NCBI GenBank assembly: GCA_016191785.1
Contig: JACPVJ010000117.1
Coordinates: 124,001-188,000 of the forward strand
Length of the DNA: 64,000 nt
Direction of reading: 5' to 3'
Origin: Myxococcales bacterium
GTDB taxonomy: Bacteria; Myxococcota_A; Polyangia; Polyangiales; Polyangiaceae
Shown here in pieces: positions 50,116 through 59,451 of the stretch. The notes below the pieces were generated by a model. It did no database searches, was not told where the DNA came from, and saw only the letters and a list, made by a program, of their open reading frames with translations. A program made the translations under genes and the position numbers. The stretch's first letter is position 1. The number at the start of each line of letters is the position of its first letter.

Positions 50116-51012
50116 ATGGCCCGCGTCGAAGCGCTCGATTTTCAGAAGTTCGTCGAAGGCAGGAGGCAAGGTCAACCGGGGGCGGCGTCGGGTGAGAGCT
50201 CGCACGCCTACGCGTACGCTTGGGATCGCAAGACCCGGGCCGCCTTCGAGACCATGAAGCCGGTGGAGCTCGCGGTGGCGGCGGGCGTCCGCATGTTCAA
50301 GCACATCGGCAAGGCCGAGCTCTTGGGCCATGCGGTCAAGGTCGGGCCGCGTCAGTTCCCGCGCGTGCAAGCGCTGGCCGAGCGCTGCGGCGAGACCTTG
50401 GGCATCGCCACGCCCACGCTGTACGTGGTCAACAACCCGCAGATGAACGCGGCGACCTATGGCACCAACGACGACTCGTTCATCATGGTCCACTCGGGTC
50501 TGGTGGATCACCTGAAGGACGAAGAGCTGATGAGCGTCATCGGCCACGAGTGCGGGCACATCCACAACAGCCACGTGGTGTACCTGACCGCCCTCTACAT
50601 GTTGACCCGCGTGGCGGGGCTCTTCCTGCGCTACGCCAGCCTGCCGGCCGTGCTCGCGCTGCGGGCCTGGTCGCGTCGCGCCGAGGTCACCTGCGACCGC
50701 GCCGGCGCGCTCTGCGCCCGGGATCTGGACGTGGCCTCGCGCGCCCTGACCAAGCTCGCGCTGGGGTCCCAGAAGCTGTACGAAGAGCTGAACATCGAGG
50801 CCTTTCTCGAGCAGCACGAGGAAGCGCAGGGCTCGGTCGGGCGTTTCAGCGAGGTGCTGGCGACCCACCCGTGGCTCCCGAAGCGCGTCCTTTCGCTGCG
50901 CCTGTTCGGACAGAGCGCGCTGTTCCGACAGCACGTCGGCCTCGGGAGCGACGGCTTGAGCATGGAGCAGGTGGACGAGAAGGTGCACGAGATCGTCAAG
51001 GTCGTGGGGTGA
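50116..51012 (+). CDS. M48 family zinc metalloprotease
   Basis: A 298-residue protein with the HECGH site (about residue 144) in ELMSVIGHECGHI and the downstream third ligand region RRAEVTCDRAGAL (Glu/Asp). Unlike HtpX it has few membrane helices (one stretch, about 155-180). M48 proteases act in protein quality control at the membrane. It stands alone, 37 bases after the homoserine kinase gene and 58 before the dynamin gene. Confidence 0.88.
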   Translation: MARVEALDFQKFVEGRRQGQPGAASGESSHAYAYAWDRKTRAAFETMKPVELAVAAGVRMFKHIGKAELLGHAVKVGPRQFPRVQALAERCGETLGIATPTLYVVNNPQMNAATYGTNDDSFIMVHSGLVDHLKDEELMSVIGHECGHIHNSHVVYLTALYMLTRVAGLFLRYASLPAVLALRAWSRRAEVTCDRAGALCARDLDVASRALTKLALGSQKLYEELNIEAFLEQHEEAQGSVGRFSEVLATHPWLPKRVLSLRLFGQSALFRQHVGLGSDGLSMEQVDEKVHEIVKVVG

Positions 51013-51070
51013 CGGGCGGCACGTAGCCCCATTTTCATCCTCCACAAACCGCCTACAATCCGAAAAACCC

Positions 51071-52819
51071 ATGCTCGATTCCTTCCGCGAGAGAAAACTC
51101 GAAGTCATCGAAGTGCTGGTTCGCCTGAGCGAGGTCGCGCGCAGCGTCGGCGCAGCGACGCTGGCCGAGCGCGTGGACGCCGATCTGGTGAAGAAGCTCG
51201 AGAGCGATCGATTTCACCTGGTGGTCGTCGGCGAGTTCAACCATGGGAAGAGCACCTTCGTGAACGCGCTGCTCGGGCAGGCCGCGTTGCCGATCGGCGT
51301 GACGCCGACCACGGCCGTGATCCACCACATCGTGTGGGGCGAGACGCCGATCGCGAAGGTGGTGCTCGCCTCGGGTCAAGAGCAACCGCTGCCGTTCGAG
51401 GAAGTGAAGAGCTTCGCGACGGGCGGCGCGCGCTCGGACGAGCCGGTGAGCTACGTCGAGGTGGCGTTCCCCGCCGAGCTGCTCCGCGAGCGAATCGTGC
51501 TGGTCGACACCCCCGGGGTGAACGACCTGTCGCTGACCCGCGCCGAGATCACCTACGGGTACATTCCGCGGTCCGACGCGGTGCTCTTCGTGATCGACGC
51601 GGGCCAGCCGGTGAAGGAGAGCGAGCGGCAGTTCCTCGAGCAGCAGCTGATCGGCAAGAGCCGCGAGAAGATCTTCTTCGTCGTGGCCAAGAGCGACATC
51701 TGGAGCGCCGCCGAGCGGGCCGAAGCCTTGACCTACGTGCGCTCGCGGCTCGGGGCGCTGGTGAAGGATCCGCAGGTGTTCGCGGTGAGCGCCCAGGCCG
51801 CGCTGGCCGGGCGCGCCGCCGAGAGCGGCATCGGCGAGCTGGTGGAGCACCTGATGCGCTTTCTGGCCGAAGAGCGCGGGCGCATCTTGCTCGACAACGC
51901 GCTGGGCGAGGGGCTGTCGGCGGCCGCGGTCTTGGGCCGCGGGGTCGACGCGCGGCGGCGCGCCGTGGCGATGAGCGCCGAGCAGCTCGCGCGCCGGATC
52001 GAGATGCTCGAGGCCGATCTGGCGGGGCAGGCCGAGACCATCGAGAAGCGCCGGCTGGCGATCCGCGAAGAGGCGGGCGCCATCAAGGCCTGGGCGCGTC
52101 GGGACCTCGATCGCTTCTGCGACGACGTGGTCCGGCAGCTGCCGGCCATTCTGGAGCAGGCCAGCGGCGACGACTTGCGGCAGCACCTCGGGCCGTTCTT
52201 CGAGCACTCGTTCCGGGAGTGGGCCGAGCTCGAGACCCGAGAGATCGCCGCCGCGCTCGAGGCCCTGGGCGAGCGCATGGTCGCGCTGGTCAAAGACGAC
52301 GCTCACGACGTGGGCAAGCGCGTGAGCGGGGCGATGGGCGCCGACCTCAAGGCGCCCCCGATCGAGGTCGATCGCTTCGCCTACGACGTGGGGATTTTCG
52401 CGGTGCTCAGCCTGGGCATGGGCGTCTTGTTCGCCAACGCGCTGCTCGGGGGCTTGCTCTTGGCGGCGGCCCCGGCGCTGGCGCTGTGGAACCGCGGCCG
52501 CACCGAGGCCGAGATCAAGCGTCGCGCCCTCGAGCTCGGGCCGGTGGTGCTGCGCGAGGCGGCGGCCAAGGTCGGACCGAAGATCGACGAGATGGTGGAC
52601 GAGTTCGCCAGGCGGCTGGACGAGTGGGTCGTCACCGCGGGTGAAGAGCTGCACCGCGAGGTGATCGAGGTGCTGGCGGCGGTCCAAACCGAGCGTGCGG
52701 CTGGCGTGGTGGACCAAGCAGCAGAGCTCGCCCGCGCGGCTCTGGACGCCGGGCGGCTGGGCGAGGTCGGCGATCGGCTCGGGGCGCTGAAGCGTCGAAT
52801 CGCCGGAGTCGAAGCGTGA
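51071..52819 (+). CDS. Bacterial dynamin-like GTPase
   Basis: A 582-residue large GTPase. G1 GEFNHGKSTFVN (about residues 54-65), G2 TPTTAV, G3 DTPGVND and G4 AKSD are all clear, as in dynamin family proteins (BDLP-like). A helical stalk region follows, with a hydrophobic hairpin (about residues 440-475: FAVLSLGMGVLFANALLGG and LLLAAAPALAL) as membrane paddle. It should shape or fuse membranes. The last four bases overlap the GTG of argH, an unusual partnership. Confidence 0.9.
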   Translation: MLDSFRERKLEVIEVLVRLSEVARSVGAATLAERVDADLVKKLESDRFHLVVVGEFNHGKSTFVNALLGQAALPIGVTPTTAVIHHIVWGETPIAKVVLASGQEQPLPFEEVKSFATGGARSDEPVSYVEVAFPAELLRERIVLVDTPGVNDLSLTRAEITYGYIPRSDAVLFVIDAGQPVKESERQFLEQQLIGKSREKIFFVVAKSDIWSAAERAEALTYVRSRLGALVKDPQVFAVSAQAALAGRAAESGIGELVEHLMRFLAEERGRILLDNALGEGLSAAAVLGRGVDARRRAVAMSAEQLARRIEMLEADLAGQAETIEKRRLAIREEAGAIKAWARRDLDRFCDDVVRQLPAILEQASGDDLRQHLGPFFEHSFREWAELETREIAAALEALGERMVALVKDDAHDVGKRVSGAMGADLKAPPIEVDRFAYDVGIFAVLSLGMGVLFANALLGGLLLAAAPALALWNRGRTEAEIKRRALELGPVVLREAAAKVGPKIDEMVDEFARRLDEWVVTAGEELHREVIEVLAAVQTERAAGVVDQAAELARAALDAGRLGEVGDRLGALKRRIAGVEA

Positions 52820-54192
52820 GCGTGGCGCGCGGCGGCAGGCTCGCGGCGTCGATCGACGCCGCGATGGAGGCGCTGAACACCAGCGTGGACGTCGACTCGG
52901 CCCTGTGGCGCGACGACATCGAAGGGTCGATGGCCCACGCGCGCGGCCTGGCGCGCGCCGGCGTGCTCACCTCCGAAGAGGCCGACACCCTGGTGGCCGG
53001 GCTTCGCCAGGTCGCCGGCGAGATCGAGCGCGGCGAGCTGGTCTGGGATCGCGCCAAGGAAGACGTTCACATGAACATCGAGGCGCGGCTGACCGCGATC
53101 GTCGGTCCGGTGGGCGGCAAGCTGCACACCGCGCGCTCGCGCAACGATCAGGTCGCGACCGACCTCCGGCTGTTCGCTCGGCGCCGCACGACCGAGGCGC
53201 TGGCGGCCCTCACCGATCTCGGGCGCGCCATCGTGACCCAGGCCGAGCATGAGATCGACACCTTGATGCCGACCTACACCCACTTGCAGCGCGCACAGCC
53301 CAGCCGGCTGTCGCATCACCTCTTGGCCTGGCAAGAGATGCTGTGGCGAGATCGCGGCCGGCTCGAGGACGCGCTGGCACGCCTCGACGAGTGCCCGCTG
53401 GGCGCCGGCGCGGTGGCGGGCACCGGCTTCTCGCTCGACCGCGAGGCCACGGCGAGAGAGCTGGGGTTCGCCCGCGCCACCCGCAACAGCATCGACGCCA
53501 CCAGCAGCCGCGACTTCTTGATGGAGCTCGCGGGCGCGCTCGCGATCTTGGGCGTGCACCTGTCGCGCATCGGCGAAGAGATCGTGCTCTGGTCGAGTCA
53601 GGAGTTCGGCTTCATTGCCCTGAGCGACCAGTTCTCGACCAGCTCGAGCATGATGCCGCAGAAGAAGAACCCGGACGTGGCCGAGCTGGTGCGTGGCAAG
53701 GCGGCGCTGCTCATCGGCAGCGTGACCTCGCTCTTGGTCCTCGAAAAGAGCCTGTTCTTCGGCTACGGGCGCGACTTGCAAGAGGACAAGCGTCCGATCT
53801 TCGACGCGTTCGACAACGCCATCGTCGGGGTGCGGGCGCTGACCGGCGCCATCGCCACCGCGACCTTCCGGCGCGACCGCCTGCGGGCGGCCCTCGGGGG
53901 CGGTCACGTGTGCGCCACCGACCTCGCGGACTATCTGGTGAACCAGGGCGTTCCGTTCCGTGAGGCGCACCACATCGTGGGTGCGGTGGTGCGCGCCGCC
54001 GAAGAGCGCGGCGTTCAGATCGGGGAGCTCGGTCGCGACGAGCTGGTGCAGGCTCACGCTGCCCTGGGCGGCGAGGGCGTCGCCTCGGCGCTCGATCCGG
54101 CGCAGGCCGTCGAGCGTCGCAGCGTCCTCGGTGGGCCAGCCAAGGCGCGGGTGCTCGAGGCGATCAGCGACGCCCGCGCACGCTGGGGCTGA
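52816..54192 (+). CDS. argH: Argininosuccinate lyase
   Basis: A 458-residue enzyme of the fumarase/aspartase superfamily, catalysing the last step of arginine synthesis. The signature SSSMMPQKKNPD with the catalytic Ser, RSRNDQVATD near the N-terminus and the TYTHLQRAQP block with the catalytic His are complete. GTG 52816 overlaps the dynamin gene by four bases. Its 3' end overlaps the convergent gene by 29 bases. Confidence 0.97.
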   Translation: MSVARGGRLAASIDAAMEALNTSVDVDSALWRDDIEGSMAHARGLARAGVLTSEEADTLVAGLRQVAGEIERGELVWDRAKEDVHMNIEARLTAIVGPVGGKLHTARSRNDQVATDLRLFARRRTTEALAALTDLGRAIVTQAEHEIDTLMPTYTHLQRAQPSRLSHHLLAWQEMLWRDRGRLEDALARLDECPLGAGAVAGTGFSLDREATARELGFARATRNSIDATSSRDFLMELAGALAILGVHLSRIGEEIVLWSSQEFGFIALSDQFSTSSSMMPQKKNPDVAELVRGKAALLIGSVTSLLVLEKSLFFGYGRDLQEDKRPIFDAFDNAIVGVRALTGAIATATFRRDRLRAALGGGHVCATDLADYLVNQGVPFREAHHIVGAVVRAAEERGVQIGELGRDELVQAHAALGGEGVASALDPAQAVERRSVLGGPAKARVLEAISDARARWG

Positions 54193-55201
54193 GCTCGAGC
54201 TTCTGCTGCTTCGCCGGGCCGTAGAACTCGAAGCGCGTCGCACCGGGCTTCGGATCGTCGAACGCGCCGGCCTGCCACAGCACGCCGGTGGTCAGTGCGG
54301 CGGCGCCCGCTCCCAAGAGCGCCCAGGTCGCCCACGCCGGGAACCCTGGCTCGGGCGGGGGTTGGGGCGGACCCTGATAGAGGGCGCCGTCGTGTCGCTT
54401 CCAAGGCATGAGCGGGCCGCAGCTCGAGCCGCGGCACGATGCGATCTCGATGCCCCCCTTGGCGCGGGGCCGGGCCACGGCCCAGCTTCGGCACAGGACG
54501 CCGGGGGGGACCACCACGCCGCCCTGCTCGAGCCGCACCCCGTCCACGTCGTCCAAGCTGCACGGCACCGGCGCCTGCATCGGTATCCGGACCTCACCCG
54601 GTCGCTCGACCGAGACCCAGCCGGCCCACACCACGCGCTCGCGCCGGACCACGCGCACGTGGTGCTCGCCGGCGATCAGGTCGAAGCGCTTCTCGACCCG
54701 GGCGCCGTCGAAGTAGACCTGATCCGAGCTGCGCGCGTTGCCCAAGGTCGCTCGGACCAGCGGCGGCGCGTCACTCGCCGTGGCCTCGGTCTCGCCGAAC
54801 GCCGGCGCTCGCCGCCCTTCCAGGGCCACGGCGCGGGCAATCAGCTTGGCTCGCTCGGTCGGCGCCGTTCGCGCGGCGAGCGCGGCTTCGACGTGGAGGG
54901 CTTCGGCGAGGAGCCACGCCGCTTGCGGCAACGCCGGGTGTCGCCGCAGCGTGCGCTCGACGTCTGCCACGCGCTCTCGCGCCGTGGTGTCGTCGAGCGA
55001 GCTCGCGGCGACCCGCGCCTGATCGAGCCACGCTTCAATCTTCGTGACCACGGCCTCGTCGGCGCGCACGCCGGCGGGCGCGTCGGAGGCGGGCGGAACC
55101 AGCTCGACCCAGCGCGCGCGGGACCACGACTCGAGCTCGGGCTCGTGGCTCACCTGTGTGGCCGACGTGCCGAGCCAGAGCAGCACCAGCGTCTTGCTCA
55201 C
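54164..55201 (-). CDS. Membrane-anchored protein of unknown function
   Basis: A 345-residue protein from GTG 55201 with a weak signal or anchor at the N-terminus, helical pairs (about residues 60-140), a PEGA-like beta region (GEHHVRVVRRERVVWAGW, about 185-230), and a C-terminal membrane helix (about 310-328). Such proteins with envelope-attached PEGA-like folds are common in myxobacteria. Its end overlaps argH. No enzyme motif is seen. Confidence 0.65.
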   Translation of the reverse strand: MSKTLVLLWLGTSATQVSHEPELESWSRARWVELVPPASDAPAGVRADEAVVTKIEAWLDQARVAASSLDDTTARERVADVERTLRRHPALPQAAWLLAEALHVEAALAARTAPTERAKLIARAVALEGRRAPAFGETEATASDAPPLVRATLGNARSSDQVYFDGARVEKRFDLIAGEHHVRVVRRERVVWAGWVSVERPGEVRIPMQAPVPCSLDDVDGVRLEQGGVVVPPGVLCRSWAVARPRAKGGIEIASCRGSSCGPLMPWKRHDGALYQGPPQPPPEPGFPAWATWALLGAGAAALTTGVLWQAGAFDDPKPGATRFEFYGPAKQQKLELSPSVRGRR

Positions 55202-55303
55202 TCCCGGCTCCGGGCTTTCGAGGGTTTTTTGCGCGTGCGCTCCACGGTCGCGTCTGCCTGTCGCCCGTCGCGGGCGGCTGGGGTAGAGTGCCCCTTCCGC
55301 GCC

Positions 55304-56029
55304 ATGCAGCTGGACTTCTCCGCTCGAGAGCTCACGATCAAGCTCGTTTACTACGGCCCGGCCCTGAGCGGAAAGACGACGAACCTCCACTCCCTTCACC
55401 GGGCGGCGGACCAGGGCATCGTCGGCCGGCTGATGACCCTGGAGACGCGGGACGACCGTACGCTCTTTTTCGACCTCTTGCCCTTCACCTTCCGGGACAA
55501 AGGCGGGCTCTCGGTGCGGCTCAAGGTCTTCACCGTGCCCGGCCAGGTCATCCACGCCTCCACCCGCCGGCTGGTGCTGCAGGGCGCAGACGGTATCGCC
55601 TTCATCGCAGACTCGCAGGTCGCCGAGACCGAGAACAACGCCACCGCGTTCGTGGATCTGAAAGAGAACCTCAAGACCTACGGCCTGACGCTCAAGCAGA
55701 TCCCGCTCATCATCCAGTTCAACAAGCGCGACCTGGCGGCGGTGCGCAGTGACGAAGAGATCGCGGCGCTGGCAGCCCAGGGGCGGGAGCCCGTGTACCT
55801 GGCGGTCGCCACGCGCGGGGACGGCGTGGTCGAGAGCTTCATCGGCCTGCTCTACCTCACCTGGAGCGCGCTCGACGCAGAGCACGACCTGAATCGGAAG
55901 TTCGGCTTCGACTCGACGGCGTTTCTGGAGAGCGTCGCGAAGAAGCTGGGGCACGACGGGCCGCTGTCCGACGTGCTCGCGGCCTGCGTCGGCGGCGCCC
56001 TCGAGGTGCTCCGCCCGGAGGCCGAGTGA
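55304..56029 (+). CDS. MglA-like small Ras-family GTPase
   Basis: A 241-residue protein. P-loop GPALSGKTTN (about residues 18-27), the switch region FTVPGQV in place of DxxGQ, and NKRD match the MglA subfamily, which sets polarity and drives gliding in myxobacteria. An extended C-terminal part (about 200-241) is longer than in MglA (195 residues). No mglB partner is adjacent. The stop codon overlaps the start of a histidine kinase gene, so it may be a polarity or signalling switch of that kinase. Confidence 0.86.
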   Translation: MQLDFSARELTIKLVYYGPALSGKTTNLHSLHRAADQGIVGRLMTLETRDDRTLFFDLLPFTFRDKGGLSVRLKVFTVPGQVIHASTRRLVLQGADGIAFIADSQVAETENNATAFVDLKENLKTYGLTLKQIPLIIQFNKRDLAAVRSDEEIAALAAQGREPVYLAVATRGDGVVESFIGLLYLTWSALDAEHDLNRKFGFDSTAFLESVAKKLGHDGPLSDVLAACVGGALEVLRPEAE

Positions 56030-57438
56030 TGCCGGGGAGCCCGACGGCGCTGCTCGACGAGCTGACGCTGGGTCGAGCCGTCGAGCTCGAGAGCCTGGTC
56101 GACCGGGGTGCGCTTCGCGAGATGGCCGAGAGCGCCCACCAGCTGTTCGGCGCGTCGCTGCGCATCTTCAGCCAGGCCGGAGGCTTGCTCGCCGATGCCA
56201 GCTCGCAGCCGCGGCTCTACGCTCTGCTCGACCAAGGGCAAGCCGGGCGCACCGCGCTTTCGGCCGTGGTCTCCGGGGTGAAATCCGTGGAACCGGAGCC
56301 CGAACACCCGGCCGAGGTCGGCTGCGTGACGGGCGCTCGCTACCTGGTGGCGTCGATCAGCTACGACAGCCACGCGCTCGGGCGCCTGATCTTGGGGCCG
56401 TATCGCGAGCCCGGCGCCGCACCCAGCGGCAGCCTCCGTGAGCTCGGGCTCGACATGGCCCAGGTGCCCGGCGCGTGGGCCGAGCTGCCCGAGCTGTCCG
56501 ACCAAGAGGCGCATCGTGTCGTCCGTCACCTGAGCGCGGTGCTCGACTTGATCCTGTTCTCGGGGCACAAGGCCCTTCTGACCAGCAACATGCACCTGGC
56601 CAGCGTTCAAGAGAGCTACCGAGAGCTCGCGGACAAGAACGCGAAGCTTCAGCACGCGTTCGATCGGCTGAAGGAGCTCGATCGGCTCAAGAGCAACTTC
56701 CTGGGCACGGTCTCCCACGAGCTCCGGACGCCGCTCACCAGCATCATCGGCTACAGCGAGATGCTGCGCGAGGGCATCGCAGGCGAGATCTCTGCCGAGC
56801 AGAAGGAGTTCGTTCAGACCATTCACGCGAAGGGCGAGCAGCTGCTCGAGCTGATCAAGGGGCTGCTCGACCTCTCGAAGCTCGAGAGCGGGACCATGAG
56901 CTTGCGGAAGAGCGAGATCGACGTGGTTCCGGTGGTGCAGGACGTCGCCCAGACCCTGGCGCCGGCCGCCCGCAAGAAGGGCGTCGAGATCCGGGTCGTG
57001 TCCGAGACGGGGCTGCCGACGGTCTGGGCAGACGCCGAGCGGGTGCGCCAGGTGCTGCTCAATCTGAGCGAAAACGCCCTGAAATTCACCCCCACCGAGG
57101 GCAGCGTGACGCTGACGGTTCGTGCGTCGATGATCGAGCGCCGCGCCGACGAGGACGGCCGCGGGCTGGTCCTGTTCAGCACCAAGCGCCCGGCCATCGA
57201 GATCCGCGTGGTCGACACCGGCATCGGCGTGCCCGACGGGGAGAAAGAGAAGGTGTTCGACGCCTTCTATCAGGTCGATGGCAGTGCCACGCGCGAGCAC
57301 GAGGGCACCGGGCTCGGGCTGTCCATCGTCCGTCGCCTGGTCGATGCTCACGATGGCACCGTGCGGGTGGAAGACAACACGCCAACGGGCGCTGTTTTCG
57401 TGGTGACCATCCCGTGTCGTCGAACCACCATCGCCTGA
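56029..57438 (+). CDS. Hybrid-free sensor histidine kinase with PocR-like input domain
   Basis: A 469-residue soluble kinase. Residues about 25-180 look like a PocR sensory domain (ESAHQLFGASLRIFSQAGG). A coiled coil (about 195-220) leads to HisKA with the phospho-His in TVSHELRTP (about 230), then HATPase_c boxes N (NLSENALKF), G1 (DTGIGV), F and G2 (GTGLGLSIV). GGAGG seven bases before ATG 56029 supports this start over the GTG three bases before. It is coupled to an MglA-like GTPase; no response regulator is adjacent. Confidence 0.88.
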   Translation: MPGSPTALLDELTLGRAVELESLVDRGALREMAESAHQLFGASLRIFSQAGGLLADASSQPRLYALLDQGQAGRTALSAVVSGVKSVEPEPEHPAEVGCVTGARYLVASISYDSHALGRLILGPYREPGAAPSGSLRELGLDMAQVPGAWAELPELSDQEAHRVVRHLSAVLDLILFSGHKALLTSNMHLASVQESYRELADKNAKLQHAFDRLKELDRLKSNFLGTVSHELRTPLTSIIGYSEMLREGIAGEISAEQKEFVQTIHAKGEQLLELIKGLLDLSKLESGTMSLRKSEIDVVPVVQDVAQTLAPAARKKGVEIRVVSETGLPTVWADAERVRQVLLNLSENALKFTPTEGSVTLTVRASMIERRADEDGRGLVLFSTKRPAIEIRVVDTGIGVPDGEKEKVFDAFYQVDGSATREHEGTGLGLSIVRRLVDAHDGTVRVEDNTPTGAVFVVTIPCRRTTIA

Positions 57439-58385
57439 ACGAGCTCGACGCGATCGCACTCCTCGAGCGCGTGCTGGGCAGGGGCCCGCGGCCGCGAGGG
57501 GTCGAGCTCGGGATCGGCGACGACGCCGCCGTGCTGAAGCCGGGGGCCGGGCGACTGGTCTGGACCGTCGACGCCTGCATCGAGGGCGTGCACTTCGATC
57601 GGCGCTGGCTCTCGCTGGAGGACCTGGGGTGGAAGTCGCTGATGGCGGCGGCGAGCGATCTCGCCGCGATGGGGGCGGTGCCGATCGGCGCGCTCTCGCA
57701 GCTGGCGCTACCGAGGTCCCTCGGGCGCCGAGAGCTCGGGGCGCTGGCCCGCGGGCAAGCCGGCGCCGCAGCGGCCATCGGTTGCCCGGTGATCGGCGGC
57801 AACCTGTCGCGTGCCTCGGAGCTCGGCATCACGACCACGGTGCTCGGCCGGGCCTCGCGCCCGGTCTTGCGCAGCGGCGCCCGCGCCGGGGACTCGCTGT
57901 TCCTGAGTGGCGCGGTGGGGCGGGCCGCGCTGGGGCTGCGGTTGCTCGAGGGGGGGCGACGGGCGCGCACTCCCGCGGAGCGCGCCGCGCTCGCGGCCTG
58001 GCGCCGTCCAGCGGCGCGGATCGCCGAGGGGCGCCGCCTGGTGCGTCGGGCTCACGCGGCGATCGACGTCTCGGACGGGCTGGCAGGGGACGCGGCGCAC
58101 GTCGCAGGGCAGAGCGGGGTCGCGATCGTGCTCGAGGGCGCCGCGCTGCTCGCGCTCGAGCCCCGCGCATTCGCGCTCGCCGCGAGGCGCGTCTCGGCCG
58201 ACCCGCTCGAGCTGATGCTCTTCGGGGGCGAAGACTACGCGCTCATCGCGGCGAGCGCTCGGGCTCCACGTGGGTTCTCGCGCATCGGGCGCGTCGAGCG
58301 GGGGGGAGGGGTGTGGCTCGAACGCGCGGACGGAACACGTGCGCGCATCACACGCGGCGGGTACGATCACCTCCGGTCGCGTTGA
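57414..58385 (+). CDS. thiL: Thiamine-monophosphate kinase
   Basis: A 323-residue enzyme of the AIR-synthase-like fold. GIGDDAAVL, DACIEGVHF, SDLAAMGA, GGNLSRA and the late DVSDGLAGD and GGEDYAL blocks are all ThiL signatures. It phosphorylates thiamine monophosphate to the diphosphate. The GTG at 57414 overlaps the kinase gene by 25 bases; a start later in the frame would lose the first helix. The rest of the thi pathway is not in the window. Confidence 0.92.
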   Translation: MSSNHHRLNELDAIALLERVLGRGPRPRGVELGIGDDAAVLKPGAGRLVWTVDACIEGVHFDRRWLSLEDLGWKSLMAAASDLAAMGAVPIGALSQLALPRSLGRRELGALARGQAGAAAAIGCPVIGGNLSRASELGITTTVLGRASRPVLRSGARAGDSLFLSGAVGRAALGLRLLEGGRRARTPAERAALAAWRRPAARIAEGRRLVRRAHAAIDVSDGLAGDAAHVAGQSGVAIVLEGAALLALEPRAFALAARRVSADPLELMLFGGEDYALIAASARAPRGFSRIGRVERGGGVWLERADGTRARITRGGYDHLRSR

Positions 58386-58388
58386 CCG

Positions 58389-58856
58389 TCAGTGAGTCTG
58401 GTCGAAGGCGATTCCTTTCTCGACCTGGTCGATGGCAAGCTTCACCTCTTTGAGCGCCTTGGCGCGGTGACCGCCCTTGTCGTGACTGGCCTTCTCGAGC
58501 TGGGCCCTCGCTCCGTGCAGGGTCTTCAGCGCGGCCTTCATGTGCGGCTGCGCCTCGAGGGGAGCGGCGTGGTCGCTCGCCGAGGCCGAGTGCGAGTCGT
58601 CGTGCGCGATGCCCTGCGCGACCTCGCTCAGGGCGGCGTCGACGTGAGCCACGGCCTTTGCCCGATGGCCGCCCTTGTCGTGACTGGCCCGCTGGAGCTG
58701 GCCCTTGGCCGTCTGCAACAGGGCGCGGGCGGCTCGCATGTGGGGCTGAGCCTCGACCTTCTCGGCGTGGTCCGCCGGGGCGGCGGTCGCGGCCAGGCCG
58801 GCGCTGGCCGAGAGCGAGAAAGCCGCCAAGAAACCCAAGACGTGTCTGATCTGCAT
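58389..58856 (-). CDS. Secreted protein of two tandem helical repeats
   Basis: A 155-residue protein with a signal peptide (about residues 1-24) and two about 52-residue repeats, each beginning EAQPHM and containing ASHDKGGHRAKA. The repeats are close copies, so a recent internal duplication is likely. The helices are charged and His-rich, which could bind metal. It converges with thiL, three bases after its stop. No family name can be given. Confidence 0.72.
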   Translation of the reverse strand: MQIRHVLGFLAAFSLSASAGLAATAAPADHAEKVEAQPHMRAARALLQTAKGQLQRASHDKGGHRAKAVAHVDAALSEVAQGIAHDDSHSASASDHAAPLEAQPHMKAALKTLHGARAQLEKASHDKGGHRAKALKEVKLAIDQVEKGIAFDQTH

Positions 58857-58965
58857 GGTCTCTCCTTCACCCGAACCCATCGGGTATTTCCCACGCAATG
58901 CCGGCGCGGCCGCCGGCGTTAGAAGCGAGCGCCGAGCCGTGGCAGACTCGCGGCGGAGGTCGATC

Positions 58966-59445
58966 GTGCGAGTGAGCGTGTTCGTGGTCCTGGGAGGCTT
59001 GGCGCTCGGCTGCGGCGGTTCCACCGAAGGCGGCGGCACGGGCGGCGGCGGAGGTTCGGGGGGCAGCGGTGGCAGCGGTGGCGCGGGCGGGTCGGGGGGT
59101 AGCGGCGGCGCCGGCGGCTGGCAGGCCTGCTTCGCGGAAAACGGGTCCCTGGCGGCCTACGAGCTGAAGACCTGTACTGGCACCACCGCGTGCACGATGA
59201 TCGTCCACCAGCTCGACTGTTGCGGCAACACGCAGCTCATGGGCATCGAGTCGAGCCACCTGAAGGCCGCCGAGGCCTGCGAGAAGGCGTGGCGCGAGAA
59301 GCTGGGCCCGCAGTGCAAGTGCCCCGCGGGCCTGCCCAAGACCGAGCAACCCGACGTCGAGGTCTCGGACCCTTCGGCCGCCCAGGCCGGGTGCATCAAC
59401 TGGACCGCGACTAGCGGGGTTTGTATGACCGAGCCGAAGAAGTGA
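58966..59445 (+). CDS. Lipoprotein with Gly-rich linker and Cys-rich domain
   Basis: A 159-residue protein. GTG 58966 with GGAGG before it gives a lipoprotein signal (lipobox ALGC). A Gly/Ser/Ala linker (about residues 22-50) separates it from a C-terminal domain with about nine cysteines (TCTGTTAC, LDCCGNT, QCKCPAG). Myxobacterial lipoproteins with GGSGG linkers and disulfide-rich domains of this kind are frequent. The role is unknown. The longer open frame upstream lacks a start site of its own. Confidence 0.7.
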   Translation: MRVSVFVVLGGLALGCGGSTEGGGTGGGGGSGGSGGSGGAGGSGGSGGAGGWQACFAENGSLAAYELKTCTGTTACTMIVHQLDCCGNTQLMGIESSHLKAAEACEKAWREKLGPQCKCPAGLPKTEQPDVEVSDPSAAQAGCINWTATSGVCMTEPKK

Positions 59446-59451
59446 GCGCCC

